Source: Acytostelium subglobosum LB1
Lineage: Eukaryota; Evosea; Eumycetozoa; Acytosteliales; Acytosteliaceae
Direction of reading: 5' to 3'
DNA: 64,000 nt
NCBI RefSeq assembly: GCF_000787575.1
Contig: NW_012236531.1
Span: forward strand, 705,396-769,395
Every line of letters begins with the position of its first letter. Position 1 is the stretch's first letter. The notes under the pieces were generated by a model, which worked only from the letters and a program-made list of their open reading frames with translations, did not search any database and had not been told where the DNA came from. The translations under genes and the position numbers were made by a program. This document shows positions 55,940-64,000 of this stretch, one piece after another.

Positions 55940-56010
55940 GCTCGGATCGTATAGTGGTAGTACATAAGATTGTGGCTCTTCTAGCCCAGGTTCGATTCCT
56001 GGTCCGAGCA
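55940..56010 (+). tRNA. tRNA-His (anticodon GTG)
   Basis: Full cloverleaf with acceptor GCTCGGA/TCCGAGC, a D-arm with TAGTGGTAGTA (A box), anticodon loop TTGTGGC carrying GTG, and T-arm CCAGG-TTCGATT-CCTGG (B box). The discriminator base is A. No intron and no encoded CCA; the extra 5' G of tRNA-His is added after transcription in eukaryotes. A short T run (CTTTTT) right after 56010 is the polymerase III terminator. One mismatch is present at the top of the anticodon stem. Confidence 0.92.
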
Positions 56011-56019
56011 CTTTTTGAC

Positions 56020-56260
56020 ATCTGGAAACTTCCGGAAGTTCGTAAAGATAGTTGCCAGCAGAGGAAGACGAATGTCGCTGTTGCGAGTTCTGAACTCCCA
56101 CTTGATAGTGAACTCGGCCATCTCATTCTTGATGTTGGCTGGTCGTCCGGCCAGGATGTGACTCTTAGCGTGGACATGAGGTAACGCCACTCCTGGCGGA
56201 GGAGGGACTTGAAGGATGTGATGCTGAGCTTGGCTAACGTAGTTGACAATGATTGCCATG
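56020..56260 (-). other. coding-like remnant next to the tRNA gene
   Basis: The minus strand has an open stretch of more than 80 codons with protein-like composition (HILQVPPPPGVALPHVHAK; ATIFTNFRKFPDV) that runs into the tRNA gene. It begins at a Met at 56259 and has no recognised domain. tRNA flanks are favoured landing sites for dictyostelid retroelements, but no diagnostic retroelement motif is visible. Confidence 0.3.
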
Positions 56261-56556
56261 AGGTGGAAGTTTCAGCCAAGAAGGGTCCTTCGCTACCTTG
56301 TTGTTGTATGTAATAATTATCTCAAGATATGTTTAAAACTGTATCTGTGTATAAAAAGAATGATTGAATACATGTATTGTTGTTTTGATGATTTGTTTTG
56401 ATATTGAAGGGAACTTATTATTGATGGGCTCTTGAGGGGAATTTCATTTTGAAGATAACTCATATGACTCATTGATTGATTGACACAACGAAAGTGAATA
56501 TTACATTACTTTATTCATCCTTAATATATTTATATATTTTTACATAAACAACAACA

Positions 56557-57615
56557 ATGAGTATAAAGGATATCATAGTTGCAGTTTACATTTGGATAAT
56601 ATCAATCTTTGTCCAAAGAGATCAACAACATTTGATCACAAATGTCAACAATAATCAACAACTACATGCAGCACAACAACAACAACAAGAACAAATAACA
56701 ATAGCAATAGTACAACCAGATCAACCAAATACTACTACAACTCATACAACTCATACACCTCCAACACAACCAACTCAACCAACTCCAGCTCAACCAAAGA
56801 CAACCAATGTATATAAGAACATCGATCAGAAGGAAGCAATAAGTTATAGTGTATACAAACGACAGATACTTGATTATCTTGGTTTGAAACAGATGAATGA
56901 TGAAGCGATCATTGGTAGCATTGTACAAACAATCTCATCACCAGAGCAAGAATCCGATCTATATAGTCTAATGACAACATTGCTCTCAACGTTGGAGAAT
57001 GTACGAGTCAAGTACCTGCTAGTCAATGTCGTGGTCGATCACTTCAAGGCTATATTGAGGGGACCATTACCCCGTGCAACAATCAATGCCGATCAATGGA
57101 TTGAATTCCTGCGAGTTCTATACTCATGCTCTATTAGCGAGCCAAAGGAGCGTGCAGAGATCAGGGACCTGCTGCTCGACCTGCCCTCGGCAGCGTATGG
57201 CGACTCGGAGGACAGGAACAAGTCACGTGTGCTCGTGGATCTGGTGGCGGACGTCGGCGATTCAATGGCGATCGACCGTCGACGTCTTGGCGAGGTCAAG
57301 ACCTTCGTCGAAGAAGTCTCTTCAATACTTGTACATTACATTCAATCCAAGCACACCGAACAACAACCAATGTTCCAATACGAGCTGCTCGGTCTTCTGA
57401 TACACAACCTCGACCGAGTCTATCGTTCCAAGCTTCTATTGCAGAATCTCATGCAGAGCAAGATACTACCATTCGGTCATTCAGACCGTGTCGTTCTCCT
57501 GGACAGGTTGTTCTCCTATCAACCAACATTGAACAATTCAACAACATCATCAAGCTCAACGACGACCACAACAACAACAACATCCACTACGACTACTACA
57601 ATTGCCAATGACTAG
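56557..57615 (+). CDS. unknown protein, Gln/Thr-rich N-terminus and helical core
   Basis: 352 residues, single exon. Residues 3-20 (IKDIIVAVYIWIISIFVQ) form a hydrophobic helix that may be a signal anchor. A Gln/Asn- and Thr/Pro-rich linker follows to about residue 90. Residues 95-320 are predicted all-helical (DLYSLMTTLLSTLENVRVKY; VKTFVEEVSSILVHYIQ) in an armadillo/HEAT-like or four-helix pattern, then a Ser/Thr run encoded by ACAACA repeats. Not recognised. Its coding composition matches host genes. Confidence 0.6.
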   Translation: MSIKDIIVAVYIWIISIFVQRDQQHLITNVNNNQQLHAAQQQQQEQITIAIVQPDQPNTTTTHTTHTPPTQPTQPTPAQPKTTNVYKNIDQKEAISYSVYKRQILDYLGLKQMNDEAIIGSIVQTISSPEQESDLYSLMTTLLSTLENVRVKYLLVNVVVDHFKAILRGPLPRATINADQWIEFLRVLYSCSISEPKERAEIRDLLLDLPSAAYGDSEDRNKSRVLVDLVADVGDSMAIDRRRLGEVKTFVEEVSSILVHYIQSKHTEQQPMFQYELLGLLIHNLDRVYRSKLLLQNLMQSKILPFGHSDRVVLLDRLFSYQPTLNNSTTSSSSTTTTTTTTSTTTTTIAND

Positions 57616-57869
57616 AGACAGAGATTGTTCAATACAATTAATAAAGTAAACGACGACGACTCAACATTGTTACCCTACCCTTGCCGCCACACTTGTCTAA
57701 TGAGTGCGGAAACTGAGCAACAACCACCCTCACACTTTGACAATCATTTCAACTTCAACTTCATTCATTCATTCATTAATTACAACACACTACACTACCC
57801 TACCTATACATACATGTATAAGAGTAGAGTGTAGTTAGTTGAACCAATCAATCAATCAGTACATACATT

Positions 57870-59701
57870 ATGTCATCGTCGAAAGATCAAGGAAATGAAT
57901 GTGGAGTGTTTGTTGTATGTACCTACCTTGCCAGCGACATAGTCCGACGAATGAATAAGTCATTGGACTAACTCTCTATGTTAAATACAATACGATACGA
58001 TACGCAGAGCGATATAGCTCGAGGTGTTACCGATGAGATGCTAAAGGAGTCGTTTGAAGCAATAGGCGAAGTGGCAGAGGCGATTGTAGTCAAGAACAAG
58101 CACTCTGGTGAGACAAAGGGATATGGATTCGTCAAGTTCTACAATGAATCAGACTGTCACGATGCTTGTCAATGGGGATCAGATGCACCATCCTTTAAAG
58201 ACTCAGTTACCGGTAAACTGTACAGTATCCAATCTCACTCTCTCTCCCTCCCTCGCTCCTCATCAATCAATCATTCGATCATTCAATCAACAACAGCAAC
58301 ACAACTTAATATACTAATCATTAATCATTAATCATTGATATTATATATACTTCAATCAACCAATCAACATGTAAATGACAACGACAACGACAACGAACAA
58401 CATCAACAAAATCAACATCATCTCAGTCTAAAGGTAAAGATAACACTGGCTGAGAAGAAGAACTCATTGTACATTGGACATTTACCAAAGGACAAAGATG
58501 GACAAGAGATCAAGAAGGAGTTGGAGGATATATCAGATGTATGTGTAATACAATCAATCAATCTTTGCTGTCTCTGACATTGAAGCTCAATCAACGACAT
58601 CACTCCGCCGTAGTGTACAATCAAGTCATTCGAGTTTGATAGCTCAAGTAAACACTATGGATGGGCATACTTCAAGGATCACGACACAGCCATCAAGGCC
58701 ATCAAGCTCATTCAAAAGTCAAGCTATACCGCCACTCTGACAAAAAAGGCGTGAGTACTGTGCGAATGAATGGATGAATGGGACTATCCGTCGTCATTGG
58801 ACTAACATCTTCAATCAGTGCCACTACACACCCAAGTGCACCTGCAGTAGACGAGAGACAGTATTGGCTCCAACAACAACAACCAGGATACCCTATTCCA
58901 CTACCAATACAACAGACCACTTCGACTAAAGTACTGTTTGTAAAGACAGTCAGGAGCAAGGAGGAGGGCGAACAACTTAGGATGCAACTTGGTCCTGAAT
59001 ATGTTGACAAGGTAGTCGTCCCATTGGACTCGGAGAAGAGAGTGCCACTTGGACACGCATTCGTATACTGTCATACAATAGACGACTCAAAGACATTGAT
59101 GGACAAGTACCAGGACACTGGCTTTGAGTTCCAAGGACGCAAGATCAGTATGACCTGGGGTCTGCCCAAGAACAAACATCGAATGGTGGGCATTGGTGGC
59201 GAGCCCTACCTCGCAGACTATAGCCAGTTCTTGAGTATGGCATACCCTGCCGAATACTTGTACGGTCCACAAGCAGCTGCAGCGTTGGCCTATCCTCACC
59301 AACCCGCCGGTGCACCATCACGACGAACTAATCCCAGAATGGTGCCACCAACTATCGGTAGTACTGATCCCTACTATACACCATCCACAGCACTACCAAT
59401 TGCAATGACATCGATGGCTGCATATGATATGGGTGGTGGAGGATGGGGACTAGCCCCCGAAGGAGCATGGCCCTACTATCATCCATCATCATCATCAACT
59501 CGTGGTTCATACTCTTCTGGTGGTCGTGGTGGTCGTGGTGGCGGAGGTGGAGGCGGTAGTTCATACCGCGGTGGAGGTGGAGGTGGAGATAGAGGTGGTG
59601 GAGATAGAGGTGGCGGAGATAGAGGTGGTGGAGATAGAGGCGGATCCTCAAGGTATTCAACATCTACATCAACACGTAATCCAAGATACACGCCTTATTA
59701 A
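57870..59701 (+). CDS. three-RRM RNA-binding protein with C-terminal RGG box
   Basis: Five exons fit in frame: 57870-57914, 58008-58219, 58427-58538, 58614-58750 and 58819-59701, giving 462 residues. RRM1 contains CGVFVSDIARGVTDEMLKE and KGYGFVKFYN; RRM2 has NSLYIGHLPKDKDG and HYGWAYFKDHD; RRM3 has TKVLFVKTVRSKEEG and GHAFVYCHTID. The C-terminus is a glycine-rich RGG/GGDRGGG tract (bases 59515-59645), typical for RNA binding and condensates. The RRM order recalls CELF/Hu/PABP-like regulators, but RNP motifs are weak, so no orthologue is named. The donor of exon 2 (CT|GTACAG) is less certain than the rest. Confidence 0.75.
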
Positions 59702-60083
59702 TCTAATAATTGGACTAAGTCCAGTGTACATACAGGACACTTATTAAAGACAAAGATAAGTGTCATAACAATAATATAGATAGATATCATTGGTGTTGGA
59801 TTGGAATTGGAATAGTCTTTGCAATGGTCATGATCATGTAATGGATTGGAATGGATTGAATTGGATTAGTTGATTGAATGATTGATTGGGTGTTTGTGGA
59901 GTTGCACAAAGTCTGTAATTGTTGTTTGATCGACCCACAAAGCGTGTGGATATTTCAAAAACGTGTCGTGGACACTATTTCATCACGACACGCATGTGAC
60001 ATTAAACAGTTACTTTCAAATGAGCTAAACAACTTGTATTACTATTAATATATTAATATAGATTTGTGTAAATAGTACAAATA
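59702..60083. promoter_or_regulatory. subtilase upstream region with a 9-bp inverted repeat
   Basis: CGTGTCGTG at 59962-59970 and CACGACACG at 59984-59992 are perfect inverted arms with a 13-base spacer, about 90 bases before the subtilase ATG. A related half-site, GCGTGTGG, lies at 59942-59949. It could be a dimeric regulator site. The rest is simple (TGAT)n and AT-rich. Confidence 0.45.
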
Positions 60084-62290
60084 ATGAAGATACAACAACT
60101 ACAAACAATAATGTCATTGACGATGACAATAATGTTGTTGTTATGTCTATCAACAACTATAACAACAATATCATTAGTTAGTGCTGCAACAAATATATTA
60201 CATAGTGGCAATGTTGCATCAGTACATAAGTTGTCAGAGTCTATTCATATACACAATAATGATAACAACATAAACTCAAACACTAGAGTATGGGTATTCT
60301 TTAATTCAAAGAGATACATGGAGGATGGACATTGGTCAGCCCATCATTCACTTGACTTGCAATCGATGCATGAGTCACTGGTGTCCAGCTCACTGGGCTT
60401 GTCACAGTCATCAGTGTCACGAAGACAGAGACGTCGTGAGTCTGCTGATCTGGTCGACGAGAACGACCTGCCCGTCCAGCAATCACTCATCGATGCCGTT
60501 CAGAGCTGTGGTTTGATCATGAACAGACAGCACATCACCCTTGGACAGCGATCAAAGTGGCTCAATGCCATATCGATTGCTATCGACCTTGGCGAGCAAG
60601 ACCATATCCTCAGCACCATCCTCCATTGTATCACATCATACCCATTCGTTGATAAGTTGGACATGGTTGCGAGATACACTCGCACAATTCCAACCCATCA
60701 AGATGACGACAACCTTGAGGTTGAGGAGGATATGAACGCACAGGCCGCCGTCAATCCATCACGTACTTTACAGTCATTGGATGAGGTGCCCACCGCCGTT
60801 GGTAACACTTCCAATTGGTTCTACAACAACACCTACAACTCATTGTTGCAGATCAATGCGGTAGAGGCACATGACAACGGATACGATGGAAAGGGTGTCA
60901 CTATATTGATCACAGACACTGGCTTTGTTCTCACTCATCAGGTGTTCCAGAACATGACCATCAAGGACACAAAGAACTTCGTCCTCAATGGCACCAAGAA
61001 TGTCACCTCCACCAACCCCGCGCAGAACAGACATGGCACTGCAACACTCTCAACAGTTGGTGGATACTACCCTGGCATCATGGTCGGCCCCGCCTACAAC
61101 GCAACCTATTTGATTGCCGCCACCGAGGACGCTGTTGGTGAGGACTATATCCAGGAGGAGGACAACTGGATGGCGGCCATGGAGTGGGGAGAGGAGAATG
61201 GTGCCGAGCTGGTCACAAGCTCACTAGGCTACACGCTCTGGTACAATTACTCTAACATGAACGCTAGCTCCAGGATATCAAAGGCCGCCGACACTGCATT
61301 TGACAAGGGCATGGTGATGGTGAACAGTGCTGGCAACGATGGTGCCAAGGGAATTGGTGCACCAGCCGACGGCATCAATGTGATTGCTGTGGGCGCTATC
61401 GATAACAAGGGCATGGTGACGTCCTTCTCATCGCTCGGCCCATCTGCAGACGGACGCATTAAGCCCGAGATCTCTGCTCTGGGTCTTCAGAACTTCATCG
61501 CCGACCAGGCCTGCGATACATGCTACGCTCGTATGTCTGGCACAAGTTTCTCGTGTCCGCTGACCGCCGGTGCCATTGCATTGATCATGCAACGCAACCC
61601 ATTGTGGACGCCAACACAAGTTCGCACGGCAGTGCTCTCGACCGGCTCCAACTCGACCGCGGCCAATCTAAAGACTGGCTACGGCATACTCAACACATGG
61701 TTGGCATCCAACTACATTCAAAAGATCAGCGCCAGTGCCAATTGCTCCACGGTCAAGTGCTCCGGACATGGAGGTTGCTACAATTATGAATGCTACTGCT
61801 CGCCCAACTACTACGGCCAGTTCTGCCAGTTCCCCCGAGTTGGATGTGCCGCCCCATGCATCCAACGTGGAGGTCATTGTGCCAAGGACGTCTACGGATT
61901 CGTCTACGTCTGTGCTCAATTCGAGGATACCATCATCAATGATACATTGACTGTTGATATCGCTAACAAGTGTAAGTATCACCCGCTTTTGGAATGATTC
62001 CAATCACTCAATCAATCAATCAATCAACTAATCAACCCCTGCTGATAACCCTTTTAACAGATTGTGATGGAGTGATTGATCGATGTGGAGTATGTGGAGG
62101 ACCTGGAAACGAATGTCCAGAGAAGGCAAAGGATAGTAAAAACAAGAAGATAATAGTTGGTGCGGCACTGATCACTTTGGGTGTATTGGTACTCATCACT
62201 GGAGTGATCTACTTTGTCAGGAGACGTCGTCAGTACTCACGAGAGGAGGAGTCTGAGCGTTTCTTAAGACTTCCATTAAGCGAGCAATAA
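60084..62290 (+). CDS. membrane-anchored subtilisin-like serine protease (S8)
   Basis: Two exons, 60084-61971 and 62061-62290, give 705 residues. Signal peptide at about 8-36 (MTIMLLLCLSTTITTISLV), then a long propeptide. Catalytic triad: Asp in ITDTGF (about 279), His in RHGTATLST (about 317) and Ser in GTSFSCPLTAG (about 487); oxyanion Asn in NSAGNDG (about 417). After the protease domain comes an EGF-like Cys module (CSGHGGCYNYECYCSPNYYG), a second Cys cluster, then a membrane span (IIVGAALITLGVLVLITGVIYF) and a basic/acidic cytoplasmic tail. Many N-glycosylation sites. Probably acts on the cell surface or in endolysosomes. The intron separates the Cys modules from the anchor. Confidence 0.9.
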
Positions 62291-62446
62291 ACTTAATATG
62301 TTGAATAGCTTTTGATATGCTTTTGTCGTCTTGTTTGCTTGCGTTCTTGCTGGTCGTCTGGCTTACTGGCTCGTTGATTGAATGAATGAATGGCATGTCG
62401 GCCATTGTGTGTGTTGTCTTGATGATAGATTGATCGCTCTCTTTCA

Positions 62447-63402
62447 TCACCATGAGCCACCGCCACCATCCCGGCCAAAGCCACCACCGCCACCTCGTCC
62501 TCCGCCACGTCCACCGCCTCCGCCACCATCTCGGCCAAAGCCGCCACCGCCGCCTCCGCCTCCGTCAAAGCCACCACCGCCACCTTCTCTTACAACAACT
62601 CTCTTGTTCATGAATTGCTTGTACTGTCTCTTGAAACTTGCTGTGACTCCACCTTGACTGTTGCCATCCACTTTTTGTCCCTTTGTTGAGCCAAAGTCAA
62701 AAGGTATACCCATCTGTCTCATTAGTTCTGCCTCCTCTTGATCCAAACCAGAGTCCTCTGGCAAGGGTACTGGTGTAGTGGAGAGATCGCCGCCTTGTTT
62801 CTTATCATTGCTCTTTGATGATGATGATGAATCAGTCTTACTCGAAGAGGATGATTGGTACTTTTGTGGTGTGACACGTTCTTTCTTACGATCTCTTTCA
62901 TTACTCCTACTCCTACTTCTACTGGTGCTTCTACTTCTACTCCTCTTGCGATCTCTTCTGTCTCCACCACCATTGTTATCGCGATATCCACCTCTTCCTG
63001 GGACCACCACGACCACCACCTCTTCCTCGTTTCTCTACCTCTATCTCCTCCTCTATCACCATCTCTATCATTATCTCTATTGTCTCTGTTGTTTCTATCT
63101 CTATTGTTGTTGTCTCTGTTATCTCTGTTGTCTCGATCATTATATCTTCCACCTCTGTCTCCACCTCGATCTCCGCCTCTATCTCTTTGATGGCCAGTAT
63201 CCCTTCTTTCACGTTCTCTATCATAGTCTCTTTCATTTACACGTCTTTCTCTATCACCATATCTATCTCGTTCACCAGCCTTCTCCTTTACAATCTTTTC
63301 AATCTCTCTTTGCTTGTTCCTTTCACGCATTGCTATATAATCATCGTCATCGTCTTCATACTTTCGACCACCATCACCATTGTTGTTGCTCTGACTACTC
63401 AT
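62447..63402 (-). CDS. SNRNP27-like U4/U6.U5 tri-snRNP protein with RS/RD domain
   Basis: The N-terminus MSSQSNNNGDGGRKYEDD leads into a long Arg/Asp/Arg-Glu repeat region, then an RS stretch (RKRSRSRSTSRSRSRSNE). The conserved C-terminal core MGIPFDFGSTKGQKVDGN followed by KRQYKQFMNKR matches the SNRNP27 family of the spliceosomal tri-snRNP. Beyond the core is an unusual Gly-rich tail. The frame of the first half changes near 63010-63050. A 41-base GTAGAG...CCCAG segment there would, if removed as an intron, join the halves in phase (GGDRGRGGYRDN). A one-base sequence error is the alternative. Confidence 0.75.
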
Positions 63403-64000
63403 TCTCCTTTCTCTCTATCTATCTTTGTATGTATATAATGTGATCAATCTAGATTGAATCCAGTTCTGATTCAAAGTAATCACGTGCTTGCAAGCGAAAG
63501 TGAAGTCGTTGCCTCGCACCCATTTGTTGAAAATTGGTCAACTCATTCATTCACTCATTCATTCATTCATTCATTCTTTGTTATACATCTCTATCTCTAT
63601 TTCCATTTCCATCCCATCTCCTCCTCTATGATGTCATCGTCTGTACTAGTACTAGAACAGGTAGTATCAATCATCACTCGCTTGTTTAGTATGTTTGGTT
63701 TACTAACCTGTCACTATCTATCCATCAATCAAGGTTGTAATAGAACCCTTGTATAATAATATTTAAATATGAAGTTGATCGGAGTTATAAACTACACTGA
63801 TCATTATGATCAAAGTGGTAGGCAGTAGTATTATCTGATACCCCTCTGAGATTGAACGAGTGGTGATCTTTGCAGACTCCAACACAAATGTATCCGAGTG
63901 CACTTTGAAAGACGAAAGATCACCCCTACTTGCACCAAAAAAACAAAGACAGTGATGCCCAACAAGGGTCATAGACCTTATTTGCTTTCTTCTTTGTTGT
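63403..64000. other. right-edge intergenic region
   Basis: No gene is recognised. It holds (ATTC)n runs near 63545-63575 and CTCTATCTCTAT pyrimidine tracts. 63830-63950 is of even composition and could be the start or end of a gene or an RNA beyond the edge. Confidence 0.35.

Noticed and set aside
59352-59691. Pro- and Leu/His-rich minus-strand ORFs
   Set aside because: Shadows of the RGG-box repeat of the RRM protein.
63805-63870. ATTATCTGATACC with a nearby GTAGTA resembles part of U2 snRNA
   Set aside because: The invariant 5' part of U2 and the Sm site are absent, and the spacing is wrong.

Overview
This is eukaryotic nuclear DNA from a social amoeba (dictyostelid). The basis is the gene content: an alpha-kinase, an FNIP-repeat F-box-like protein, a Steely-type hybrid polyketide synthase, a ChlA-type flavin halogenase and a large family of ankyrin-like tandem genes. 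It is also the architecture: compact genes, short introns with GTATGT/GTAAGT donors that are often filled with (ATCA)n/(AATC)n runs, AT-rich spacers, AATAAA signals close to stops, and a eukaryotic tRNA-His. The genus cannot be fixed from the sequence; coding GC is higher than in Dictyostelium discoideum.

Layout. 1-8.9 kb holds single-copy host genes: alpha-kinase (cut by the window edge), sigma-like GST, an unknown beta-rich protein, an FNIP protein and a membrane NodB-type deacetylase. 9.2-12.8 kb is a tandem pair of three-exon genes with a Cry/delta-endotoxin-like helical N-domain, one whole and one a fossil. 12.9-40.7 kb is an array of six members of an ankyrin-like family, three whole and three degraded. 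A Ser/Thr-rich GPI-type surface protein, a short HAP2-domain-like secreted protein and a three-exon 113-residue gene lie among them. Inside the array, at about 24.4-34.6 kb, sits a Polinton/Maverick-type virus-like element with capsid, penton, ATPase, polymerase, protease and integrase parts. It is a broken fossil, and a paralogue fragment resumes directly after it.

41.0-42.3 kb is an eIF4A-like protein whose ATPase motifs have been lost. 42.4-54.9 kb is the most striking part: a 2,635-residue Steely polyketide synthase (type I modules fused to a type III chalcone-synthase domain), divergently paired across a 2.3 kb spacer with a flavin-dependent halogenase. In D. discoideum the related enzymes build the chlorinated polyketide signal DIF-1. 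Their side-by-side position here suggests a small gene cluster for a chlorinated alkyl-phenol signal.

The last 9 kb hold a tRNA-His gene flanked by degraded coding-like sequence, an unknown Gln/Thr-rich protein, a three-RRM RNA-binding protein, a membrane-anchored subtilase and an SNRNP27-like splicing protein. The host genes are otherwise unrelated housekeeping or developmental functions. Only the Steely/halogenase pair and the genes of the virus-like element form obvious functional groups.
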